A program made the translations under genes and the position numbers. From Actinomycetota bacterium (GTDB lineage: Bacteria > Actinomycetota > Actinomycetes > S36-B12), in contig WLLZ01000040.1 in NCBI GenBank assembly GCA_009700485.1, forward strand, positions 1 through 14,826: 14,826 nt of DNA, written 5' to 3'. Shown piece by piece: positions 1 through 6,312 of the stretch (positions within the stretch are counted from its first letter, which is position 1; each line of letters begins with the position of its first letter). The notes under the pieces are model-generated. The model made no database searches and was not told the DNA's origin. It saw nothing but the letters and a program-made list of their open reading frames with translations.

Positions 1-489
1 GAGGGCTACGGACCAAATGGGGTGGCATTCTTGGTTGAGTGCCTTACCGATAACCGCAATCGCGCGGCCTCTGAAGTTCGCGTCGCGATGACCAGGAACG
101 GCGGGTCAATGGCCGACCCCGGCTCGGTTTCTTATTTGTTCGCCCGTAAAGGTGTCGTAATTGTGCCAAAAGCCGAAGGGCTTACCGAAGACGAGATTCT
201 GAGTGCGGTGCTTGATGCCGGGGCCGAAGAAGTAAACGACTTAGGGGAGTCTTTCGAAGTTGTCAGTGAGGCGACCGATGTGGTCGCGGTGCGCACTGCA
301 TTACAAAGTGCTGGCCTTGACCACGAATCTGCGGAGGCGACATTTCTTCCAAGTGTCACGGTTGAATTGGACGAAGAAGGTGCCCGCAAGGTATTCAAGT
401 TGATTGACGTTCTTGAAGATAGCGATGATGTGCAAAATGTGTACGCGAACTTCGATGTCAGCGATGACATCATGGCATCGGTCGAATAA
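1..489 (+). CDS. yebC: YebC/PmpR-family regulatory/translation-associated protein (5' truncated)
   Basis: The reading frame is open from base 1 and ends at TAA 487-489, giving 162 residues. Full-length YebC proteins have about 240-250, so roughly the first 85-90 residues lie outside the window. The frame begins EGYGPNGVAFLVECLTDNRNR, the classic YebC central motif, followed by TRNGGSMADPGSVSYLF. The C-terminal domain ends with a KLIDVLEDSDDVQNVYANF-type stretch, also diagnostic. GTG at 22 is an internal Val, not a start. The family was described as DNA-binding regulators (PmpR); more recent work links YebC to ribosome function at difficult sequences such as proline runs. Its place upstream of ruvC is widely conserved in actinobacteria. 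The stop codon directly touches the next ATG. Family assignment is firm; the exact cellular role here is not shown by sequence. Confidence 0.96.
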   Translation, partial: EGYGPNGVAFLVECLTDNRNRAASEVRVAMTRNGGSMADPGSVSYLFARKGVVIVPKAEGLTEDEILSAVLDAGAEEVNDLGESFEVVSEATDVVAVRTALQSAGLDHESAEATFLPSVTVELDEEGARKVFKLIDVLEDSDDVQNVYANFDVSDDIMASVE

Positions 490-1905
490 ATGGGATATGC
501 GAAAATTGGAGTAGGCACCCAATTACGCGGTTGGGACGCTGCGACATTTCGTACCGCCAATGCGGACCCGAAACTGCGATCGGCAGTAATTGCACTCGCA
601 GTTTTAGACAGCGCTCCTGATTGGAGTCGTTTGCACGCACGTCTTAGTCGGTTAACACTATTTGTGCCGGCACTTCGTAAGCGCCCACTCTACGGAGCAA
701 CGGGGTTTTCGGCGCCGCGATTGGCGGTAGATCCAGATTTTGATCTTGATGTTCATGTGCGTAGGTATCGGTTGCCGGTAAATGCTGGTTGGCAGGGGCT
801 ACTTGATGATGCCCGACGCATGAGTTTGACCGATTTTGACCACAACCGCCCCCTTTGGGAAGCAGCCCTTATCGAGGGGCTTCCGGGGGAGCAGTCGGCC
901 TTCTTATTGAAACTTCATCACTCAATTGCAGATGGTGCAGCGACCGTCATGATCGCGCTTTCACTCTTTGAACTTGGTGCCGAAGCAAATCCTGATGAGC
1001 CGGTGCCACCGGCGGCGCCAGATTCAGAGGAGGTGTCGGTCACCGATGTCACGATTGCAAATCTCACCGACAACATTAAATGGGGGGCCGATCTCGCGGT
1101 GAGTTCGGTGCGCGGAGCAGTGGGTCTGGCACGAGGTAGCTTCACTGATCCAACACAGACCTGGTCTCGGGTGTGGGATACCGTTTCTTCAATTGGTCGA
1201 TTCACGGCCGTAAGTGATGGCCCCATGTCACCGGTAATGGCCGGTCGCGGCACCACCTACCGCTTCGCTGCCTTTAATCTGCCCTTCGCGGCGCTTCGCG
1301 GAGCTGCAAAGTCACGTGGCTTAAGTGTTAACGATGCTTTCCTCGCCGCACTAGCCGGGGGTTTTGATAGCTACCATCGCCGCCATGGGGTAGTGGTTGA
1401 TGAACTGCGCATCAATGTGCCAATCAGCTTGCGTGGTGATCCTGGCGATCGCACCGGACAAGTGTCCAATGCTGTCAGTATCGCGAGATTCCCGTTCCCC
1501 ATTGCCGGCCTGACCGTGGGTGAGCGGATGAGCGCGGCGAATGACCTGGTCGCTAATTGGCGTGGAGAGCCAGCTTTGCGACTGGCCGATCCATTGGCCG
1601 AAGTCAGCTGGTTCGTGCCCGTCCCTTTGCTGGCGCAGGCGGCCCAATCCAGTGACGTAACCGCCAGCAATGTGCCCGGCCCGCCGGTGCCGCTATACCT
1701 AGCCGGGGCCAAAATGTTGGCAGCCTATCCGCTGGTGGCAACGATTGGGGCCGCCGTTAATGTAACCATGGTTACCTATGACGGTACGGCTTATGTCGGG
1801 ATTTCAGCCGATGACCGGGCGGTACCAGATCTTGACGAGCTGGTCGAAGACCTGCGTTCTGGGTTCGCCGAGGTGGCCGGGGATGTAGTTAGGTCTGCGA
1901 CTTAG
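490..1905 (+). CDS. WS/DGAT-type O-acyltransferase (wax ester synthase / acyl-CoA:diacylglycerol acyltransferase)
   Basis: This 471-residue protein is the usual length for the bacterial WS/DGAT family, which transfers acyl groups from acyl-CoA to diacylglycerol or long-chain alcohols to make triacylglycerol or wax esters at the inner membrane. The catalytic motif HHSIADG is at residues 143-149 (HHxxxDG consensus), PLWE at 121-124, and the C-terminal half has VNDAFLAAL (N281-D282), RINVPISLRG near 308-316 and SNVPGP at 393-398. Residues 168-190 form a Pro/Glu/Ser-rich linker typical of the join between the two domains. ATG 490 directly follows the yebC stop (TAAATG) with no clear Shine-Dalgarno, suggesting translational coupling. 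The stop lies inside a 17-bp tandem duplication. Such a gene is not usual between yebC and ruvC. Substrate (alcohol, diacylglycerol or another acceptor) cannot be told from sequence. Confidence 0.9.
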   Translation: MGYAKIGVGTQLRGWDAATFRTANADPKLRSAVIALAVLDSAPDWSRLHARLSRLTLFVPALRKRPLYGATGFSAPRLAVDPDFDLDVHVRRYRLPVNAGWQGLLDDARRMSLTDFDHNRPLWEAALIEGLPGEQSAFLLKLHHSIADGAATVMIALSLFELGAEANPDEPVPPAAPDSEEVSVTDVTIANLTDNIKWGADLAVSSVRGAVGLARGSFTDPTQTWSRVWDTVSSIGRFTAVSDGPMSPVMAGRGTTYRFAAFNLPFAALRGAAKSRGLSVNDAFLAALAGGFDSYHRRHGVVVDELRINVPISLRGDPGDRTGQVSNAVSIARFPFPIAGLTVGERMSAANDLVANWRGEPALRLADPLAEVSWFVPVPLLAQAAQSSDVTASNVPGPPVPLYLAGAKMLAAYPLVATIGAAVNVTMVTYDGTAYVGISADDRAVPDLDELVEDLRSGFAEVAGDVVRSAT

Positions 1906-1924
1906 TGAGGTCCGCGACTTAGTT
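1891..1924 (+). repeat. 17-bp tandem duplication over the acyltransferase stop codon
   Basis: AGGTCTGCGACTTAGTG (1891-1907) is followed at once by AGGTCCGCGACTTAGTT (1908-1924), matching at 15 of 17 positions. The TAG stop of the acyltransferase (1903-1905) lies in the first copy, so the second copy is non-coding. This looks like a small slippage or duplication event; no function is evident. Confidence 0.9.
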
Positions 1925-1948
1925 GGCTCGCGCGAACAATACGCCGCG

Positions 1949-1959
1949 CCGAACACCTG
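1949..1959 (+). repeat. Upstream copy of the LexA half-site (CCGAACACCTG)
   Basis: CCGAACACCTG at 1949-1959 is an exact copy of 1997-2007, the left part of the SOS box, placed 48 bp upstream. After the copied 11 bases it continues ATTCCC rather than TTCGGA, so only one arm of the operator is intact. It may be a relic of duplication or a weak second LexA contact; the sequence alone cannot decide. Confidence 0.6.
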
Positions 1960-1987
1960 ATTCCCCCAATCTGTCGGCCCCTCGCGT

Positions 1988-1993
1988 TAGTGT
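1988..1993 (+). promoter_or_regulatory. Candidate -10 element for ruvCAB
   Basis: TAGTGT fits the actinobacterial -10 pattern TANNNT and ends two bases before the LexA palindrome, so the inferred start (about 2000) would fall inside the operator, the expected place for repression. No convincing -35 element is seen. This is an inference from spacing; other TTATG-containing sequences at 2030-2052 are alternatives. Confidence 0.3.
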
Positions 1994-1995
1994 CA

Positions 1996-2013
1996 TCCGA
2001 ACACCTGTTCGGA
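1996..2013 (+). promoter_or_regulatory. LexA operator (SOS box) upstream of ruvCAB
   Basis: TCCGAACACCTGTTCGGA is a perfect inverted repeat with 8-bp arms and a 2-bp centre. Its core CGAAC-N4-GTTCG (1998-2011) is the LexA binding core of Gram-positive and actinobacterial SOS boxes. It lies about 50 bp before the ruvC start, in the only substantial gap upstream of the resolvasome genes. The ruv genes are LexA-controlled in mycobacteria and many other bacteria, so DNA-damage induction of ruvC-ruvA-ruvB is the natural reading. The palindrome is seen directly; LexA binding is inferred. Confidence 0.85.
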
Positions 2014-2018
2014 CGGTG

Positions 2019-2052
2019 CCGGTCTCGCGTTATGACCGGTCTCGCATTATGG
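2019..2052 (+). repeat. 17-bp tandem duplication in the ruvC leader
   Basis: CCGGTCTCGCGTTATGA (2019-2035) is followed at once by CCGGTCTCGCATTATGG (2036-2052), again 15 of 17 matching. A related CTCGCGTTA occurs at 1981-1989. The second copy runs into the ruvC Shine-Dalgarno. The unit differs in sequence from the 1891-1924 repeat but has the same period. Confidence 0.9.
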
Positions 2053-2058
2053 AAGGGG
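2051..2058 (+). promoter_or_regulatory. Ribosome binding site fixing the ruvC start
   Basis: GGAAGGGG lies five bases before ATG 2064. It favours that codon over the in-frame ATG at 2049, which overlaps this site, and over a TTG at 1923. Confidence 0.7.
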
Positions 2059-2063
2059 TAGGC

Positions 2064-2594
2064 ATGCGCGTGTTGGGAGTCGACCCTGGCCTGACCCGAT
2101 GCGGGGTTGCAGTCATTGAAGGCGCTTCGGGGCGCACCTTGACCGCGATTCATATTGGCGTGCTCGTCACCTCACCCCAGACCCCGATCGAGCTGCGGCT
2201 GGCCGCCGTTGAGCGGGGGATCGAAGAGCTAGTTGACCAATTTGACCCAGAAGTTATCGCCATAGAGCGTGTCTTTAGCCAGCACAATGTGCGCTCGGCG
2301 ATGGGTACCGCCCAAGCTGCGGCGATGGCGCTGGTGGTTGCCGGTCGTCGCGGTATTTCGGTCGCGATGCACACGCCCACCGAAGTCAAGGCCGCGGTAA
2401 CCGGCAGTGGCCGAGCCGACAAAGCACAGGTCACGGCAATGGTTACCCGCATTTTGGGTCTGTCGGTGGCCCCGAAGCCAGCCGATGCGGCCGATGCGGT
2501 GGCAATTGCTGTCTGCCAAATTTGGCGGGGTGCGGCGCAGCGGCGCATCAATGAGGCGATTGCGGCCGCAGCGATTTCAGTCGGTGCCAGATGA
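2064..2594 (+). CDS. ruvC: Crossover junction endodeoxyribonuclease RuvC
   Basis: RuvC is the dimeric Holliday-junction resolvase that nicks symmetrical strands once RuvAB has branch-migrated the junction. The 176 residues from ATG 2064 match the family length (about 170-190) and begin MRVLGVDPGLTRCG, the canonical N-terminus. The four acidic catalytic residues are visible: D7, E68 (in IAIERVF), D141 and D144 (in PADAADAVAIAVC), and the RNase H-like fold signature HNVRSAMGTAQAAA sits near 74-87. The frame stays open upstream to a TTG at 1923, but that extension is low-complexity, lies in the promoter region and lacks family similarity. The stop overlaps the ruvA start (ATGA 2591-2594), so ruvC-ruvA are translationally coupled. 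A LexA palindrome upstream suggests SOS control of the whole cluster. Confidence 0.97.
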   Translation: MRVLGVDPGLTRCGVAVIEGASGRTLTAIHIGVLVTSPQTPIELRLAAVERGIEELVDQFDPEVIAIERVFSQHNVRSAMGTAQAAAMALVVAGRRGISVAMHTPTEVKAAVTGSGRADKAQVTAMVTRILGLSVAPKPADAADAVAIAVCQIWRGAAQRRINEAIAAAAISVGAR

Positions 2595-3196
2595 TCGCCT
2601 TCCTGCGAGGTGTTGTTAATTTAGTTGGGCCTGATTACGTAGTTGTCGACATCGGCCCGATGGGGGTGACCGCATCCTGCACCCCGGCTACGGCATTGGG
2701 TTTACGAATAGGTGATCACGTAGAACTCGTGACCGCAATGATCGTGCGCGAGGACTCCTTGACTTTATTTGGCTTCCTTGACACCGATGAGCGCGCAGTC
2801 TTTGAGTTGGTTCAGACGATCAGCGGCGTAGGCCCGCGGTTGGCCTTAGCTATTCTTTCGACGTTGTCTCCTGATGAACTTCGCGTTGCAGTGGCTCGCA
2901 ATGACTTGGCGACTTTGACCAAAGTACCCGGAGTTGGTCAAAAGGGTGCGGGTCGTTTGGTACTCGAACTTAAGGGTCGTATTGGGCCACCAACAGGTGG
3001 TGCGCCTATCTCTGCCGGGTCGATTTCACCGGCTGGGTGGCAAGGGGCCGTTGGTGCGGGGCTGATGTCGTTGGGTTGGTCGCAGCGTGAAGCTGAAGCT
3101 GCCGTCAGTGCCGTCACCCCCCTTGCAGCTGAAATGGCGGACCCAGACATTGCGGTGCTACTAAAAGCTGCCTTGCAATCCCTGGATCGCTCATGA
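2591..3196 (+). CDS. ruvA: Holliday junction branch migration protein RuvA
   Basis: RuvA tetramers bind four-way junctions and load the RuvB motors. The 201 residues are the standard length. The N-terminal OB-fold domain (about 1-62) starts MIAFLRGVV; two helix-hairpin-helix motifs follow, VQTISGVGPRLALAIL (74-89) and LTKVPGVGQKGAGRLVLEL (109-127), which contact the DNA backbone. A Gly/Pro/Ser linker (132-148) leads to the small C-terminal domain with GWSQREAEAAVSAV (162-175), which binds RuvB. The second motif reads KGAGRL where many homologues have KTAERL, a modest variation. The start overlaps the ruvC stop, and the stop overlaps the ruvB start (ATGA 3193-3196), showing a single translationally coupled operon. 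Confidence 0.97.
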   Translation: MIAFLRGVVNLVGPDYVVVDIGPMGVTASCTPATALGLRIGDHVELVTAMIVREDSLTLFGFLDTDERAVFELVQTISGVGPRLALAILSTLSPDELRVAVARNDLATLTKVPGVGQKGAGRLVLELKGRIGPPTGGAPISAGSISPAGWQGAVGAGLMSLGWSQREAEAAVSAVTPLAAEMADPDIAVLLKAALQSLDRS

Positions 3197-4221
3197 CAGA
3201 ACGGGTTACCGATGCGGCGCCGGATCCAAATGATGCTGCCGTTGAAGGAGCCTTGCGGCCAACTTCGCTGCAAGAGTTCGTTGGGCAGGAGCGGGTTAAA
3301 TCGCAACTAGGTTTAGTGCTAGAGGCGGCTCGCCGGCGCGGCCGGGCCGCAGATCACGTGCTTCTCAGCGGCCCACCTGGTTTAGGTAAGACCACCTTGG
3401 CCTGCATTATTGCTGCCGAGCTGCAAGCCCCACTTCGCATCACCTCTGGCCCAGCCTTGCAGCATGCCGGCGACGTTGCAGCGGTACTAGCGAGCCTGCA
3501 ACCTGGTGAGGTGCTTTTTCTCGACGAAATTCACCGCACGGCGCGCGCCGCCGAAGAAATGCTCTATTTGGCGATGGAGGATTTCCGGGTTGATGTGATT
3601 GTTGGCAAAGGCCCTGGCGCGACCGCTATCCCGCTCGAGATAGCACCCTTCACCTTGGTCGGTGCTACCACCCGCGCCGGCCTACTGCCGAGCCCGCTGC
3701 GCGATCGATTCGGGTTCACCGCCCATTTAGATTTCTATGACCCGCCCGATCTCGAAATTATTCTGCGGCGTTCGGCGGTACTACTTGAGGTGCCACTGCA
3801 TGACGATGGCGCCGTTGAAATTGCGGGCCGATGCCGGGGCACCCCCCGGATTGCAAATAGGTTGCTGCGTCGGGTGCGCGACTTTGCGCAGGTGCACGGC
3901 AATGGGGTGGTCGACCACGCGACCGCCCGGGCGGCACTTGAACTTTATGAAGTTGATGAACTCGGTCTGGATCGAATTGACCGAGCGGTGCTCGACGTCC
4001 TCATCAACCGCTTCGGCGGTGGCCCCGTGGGCTTATCGACGCTGGCGGTGGCGGTGGGTGAAGAACCCGAAACTATTGAAACAGTCGCTGAGCCGTTCTT
4101 AGCGCGTTTGGGGATGATAATCCGTACCCCACGCGGCCGGGTAGCAGCACCGGCGGCATGGTCGCACCTGGGGGCGAATCCTCCGCTGCCGCCACAGGGG
4201 GTGCTTGATCTAGGCACCTAG
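3193..4221 (+). CDS. ruvB: Holliday junction branch migration ATPase RuvB
   Basis: RuvB is the AAA+ hexameric motor of branch migration, working with RuvA. The 342 residues match the family. The motifs are all present: a conserved N-terminal LRPTSLQEFVGQ (21-32), Walker A GPPGLGKTT (60-68), Walker B LFLDEIHR (108-115), sensor 1 in TLVGATTRAG (154-163), the arginine-finger segment SPLRDRFG (167-174), sensor 2 GTPRIANRLLRRVRDF (216-231), and a C-terminal winged helix ending near TPRGRVA. The ATG overlaps the ruvA stop. It is the last gene of the SOS-linked resolvasome block; a 106-base gap with its own likely promoter separates it from yajC. No oddity in motifs or length. Confidence 0.98.
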   Translation: MTERVTDAAPDPNDAAVEGALRPTSLQEFVGQERVKSQLGLVLEAARRRGRAADHVLLSGPPGLGKTTLACIIAAELQAPLRITSGPALQHAGDVAAVLASLQPGEVLFLDEIHRTARAAEEMLYLAMEDFRVDVIVGKGPGATAIPLEIAPFTLVGATTRAGLLPSPLRDRFGFTAHLDFYDPPDLEIILRRSAVLLEVPLHDDGAVEIAGRCRGTPRIANRLLRRVRDFAQVHGNGVVDHATARAALELYEVDELGLDRIDRAVLDVLINRFGGGPVGLSTLAVAVGEEPETIETVAEPFLARLGMIIRTPRGRVAAPAAWSHLGANPPLPPQGVLDLGT

Positions 4222-4242
4222 GAGCTATCGCGGGGGCACCGG

Positions 4243-4248
4243 TAGGCT
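4243..4248 (+). promoter_or_regulatory. Candidate -10 element of the yajC-secD-secF operon
   Basis: TAGGCT at 4243-4248 matches the -10 form seen upstream of other genes in this window. The predicted transcription start, six to seven bases on, falls on a GTG codon at 4255, in a different frame from yajC. This gives either a 73-base leader before yajC or a leaderless upstream reading frame. No clear -35 element is present. Confidence 0.4.
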
Positions 4249-4327
4249 CACAAGGTGGCCGTAATTGGGGCCGATGTAGTGTTAGTGGGCAAGTTGGAGC
4301 CCATCCGAAGCTTTCGTCAGGAGCGCT

Positions 4328-4645
4328 GTGGATCTCGTCACGATATTGCCGCTGGTTTTAATCGCGGTTGTTTTCTACTTTTTGATGATTCGCCCCGCCA
4401 AGGCCAAACAAAAGAAACAGGCGCAGACATTAGCCACCCTGGGGCCCGGTACCAACATCATGACCACCGCTGGAATCTTCGGTACGGTCGTTTCCAATGG
4501 CGATGAAGTCCTCGTAGAGATTTCACCCGGTGTCATCATCCGGATGCTGCCGGCGGCCATCGCCAAGGTGATCCCGGCTGAAGTACCAGAACTGGATACC
4601 CCGGATGGGCCAGCTGCACCCGGCGCTTCGGGCCCGGCGGCCTAG
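4328..4645 (+). CDS. yajC: Sec translocon accessory subunit YajC
   Basis: YajC is a small single-pass inner-membrane protein that joins SecD and SecF in the accessory complex of the Sec translocon. The 105 residues start at GTG 4328, which has AGGAG (4319-4323) four bases upstream. One hydrophobic segment, about residues 4-20, is followed by the family motif MIRPAKAKQKKQ, then by TLGPGTNIMTTAGIFGTVV and a beta-rich soluble part. The C-terminal 15-20 residues are Pro/Ala/Gly-rich and probably disordered. The gene is followed after 11 bases by secD, the normal yajC-secD-secF order. YajC is not essential in E. coli, and its exact contribution is uncertain. Confidence 0.95.
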   Translation: MDLVTILPLVLIAVVFYFLMIRPAKAKQKKQAQTLATLGPGTNIMTTAGIFGTVVSNGDEVLVEISPGVIIRMLPAAIAKVIPAEVPELDTPDGPAAPGASGPAA

Positions 4646-4656
4646 GCGATCCACAG

Positions 4657-6312
4657 GTGGCTCCTCCGGTAACTTCTAGGCCCGCCCGTGGGCTCATTGC
4701 CTTATTAATTGTTTTAGTCGGCCTATTGGCATGGGCATTTTGGCCCGGCACCCCAAATACCGTGCGCCTTGGGCTCGACCTGCAAGGGGGCACGCAGGTT
4801 ATTTTGGTGCCCAAGCCGGTTACCGCCGGGGCTGAAATTACTGATGAGCAACTACAGCAAACCGTCGCCATCATCCGCCAACGCGTTGATGGCCTCGGGG
4901 TGGCTGAGGCTGAAGTTACTACGCAGGGCTCGGGCAATGGTGCCGCAATCATCGTTTCGGTTCCCGGCGCCGAGCAAGATCGGGTCGTCGATTTGGTCAA
5001 GCGCACCGCGCTACTTGATTTTCGACCCGTTGACACCCTGCTGAATCCACAGCCATTCGACATCAATGCAACGCCGACCCCCGAGCCGTCAGCGAGTTCT
5101 TCGCCCACGCCAACGCCGTCACCGACCACGACCTTTGTGCCCGGTACGTCATTAGTGCAGTCACCTGATAATTCACCTGATTACCAAGGCAAAGTCTTGG
5201 CTTTGGATTGCACGAACCCGGAGGCTTACACCGGTGGTATCCCAGATGATCCGGCGCTCTGGCTCGGTACCTGTGAGCGCACCGGTGAGGTTAAGTACAA
5301 CCTGGAACCGGCCTTCATAAAGGGGAGCAACGTAACCGGCGCTACCGCTGGCCTACCGCAAAATGGGGTGGGTAGTTGGGTGGTATCGCTGGAATTTGAT
5401 AGCGAGGGGGCTAAGGCCCTGGCCGCGGCTTCTACCAAATTGTCCGCACTCCCAGATTGCGGTTCCGGGGTGAGTCCCTGTAATGCATTTGCGATTGTGC
5501 TCGATGGTGTGGTGGTCTCGGCACCGCGATTCAATGAGCCAATTCTTGGCGGCCAAGCGCAAATCGAAGGAAACTTCACCGCGCAGGAGGCCAATGACCT
5601 TGCCAACGTACTTAAGTATGGTGCCTTACCCGTAACTCTTGATCCGGTAGATATCACCAGCGTTTCACCGACGGTGGGTAATGATCAGTTGCGTGCTGGC
5701 ATCATCGCCGGTCTGCTTGGCCTTGTTTTGGTCATGATCTATCTGATGATTTATTACCGCGCCCTTGGCATTGTCGCAGTAATTTCACTGATCATGGCGG
5801 GAGCGTTCACCTATTTAATGATCGTGGTCTTTAGTAAGACCATCGGGTTGACTCTGACTCTCGCCGGGGTAGCCGGGGCGATCGTTGCTATCGGCATTAC
5901 CGCGGATTCGTTCATTGTCTACTTTGAGCGTATTCGCGATGAAATCCGCGAGGGTCGATCACTTCGACAGGCTTGTGAAAGTGGTTGGGTGCGGGCTCGG
6001 CGAACCCTTTTGGCCGCAGACTTTGTCTCATTGCTCGCCGCGGCAGTGCTTTATTTACTTTCGGTGGGCAGTGTTCGCGGTTTCGCCTTCGTTCTCGGGC
6101 TAACAACGATAATCGATATTCTGGTGGCCTTCTGGTTCACACACCCACTGGTAGTCCTTATCGGGCGCACTGGGTGGATGCAGAAGGGTTCGCGCTGGAC
6201 TGGGCTCGACGCTGATCGAGTTGGCGGGCACGCTCTCACGGGTGAAGTAGTCAGCAAATCGCGCAGACGACAAAACACCGACCAAGAGACAGTGGAGGTG
6301 CCAAGCCCATGA
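4657..6312 (+). CDS. secD: Protein translocase subunit SecD
   Basis: SecD, with SecF, uses the proton gradient to help pull exported proteins across the membrane. The start is GTG 4657, giving 551 residues; its Shine-Dalgarno is weak. TM1 is about residues 11-30. The D1 motif VRLGLDLQGGTQVIL is at 36-50, and the large external P1 region runs to about 340. Five more membrane segments lie at about 345-510, with the conserved GITADSFIVYFERIRDE at 413-429; D417 aligns with the functional membrane Asp of E. coli SecD. Inside the external region there is a low-complexity Pro/Ser/Thr insert (about 138-160), and four cysteines (C185, C206, C268, C275) that could form disulfides outside the cell. Such variable inserts occur in other actinobacterial SecD proteins. 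The stop overlaps the secF start (ATGA 6309-6312). Confidence 0.97.
   Translation: MAPPVTSRPARGLIALLIVLVGLLAWAFWPGTPNTVRLGLDLQGGTQVILVPKPVTAGAEITDEQLQQTVAIIRQRVDGLGVAEAEVTTQGSGNGAAIIVSVPGAEQDRVVDLVKRTALLDFRPVDTLLNPQPFDINATPTPEPSASSSPTPTPSPTTTFVPGTSLVQSPDNSPDYQGKVLALDCTNPEAYTGGIPDDPALWLGTCERTGEVKYNLEPAFIKGSNVTGATAGLPQNGVGSWVVSLEFDSEGAKALAAASTKLSALPDCGSGVSPCNAFAIVLDGVVVSAPRFNEPILGGQAQIEGNFTAQEANDLANVLKYGALPVTLDPVDITSVSPTVGNDQLRAGIIAGLLGLVLVMIYLMIYYRALGIVAVISLIMAGAFTYLMIVVFSKTIGLTLTLAGVAGAIVAIGITADSFIVYFERIRDEIREGRSLRQACESGWVRARRTLLAADFVSLLAAAVLYLLSVGSVRGFAFVLGLTTIIDILVAFWFTHPLVVLIGRTGWMQKGSRWTGLDADRVGGHALTGEVVSKSRRRQNTDQETVEVPSP

Noticed and set aside
1923..2063. 47-residue N-terminal extension of RuvC from TTG 1923
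   Set aside because: The added sequence is low-complexity, crosses the LexA operator and tandem repeats, and is absent from RuvC proteins, which begin at MRVLGVDPG.
4210..4221. Palindrome CTAGG-CA-CCTAG at the ruvB stop as a terminator
   Set aside because: The arms are only 5 bp, A/T-weak and without a following T-run; it lies in the last ruvB codons and is likely chance.
4536..5129. 197-codon open frame antisense to yajC/secD
   Set aside because: Composition is Ser/Pro/Thr/Arg-rich with no recognisable motif, and it lies wholly against well-supported genes on the other strand; it is a shadow of secD codon bias.
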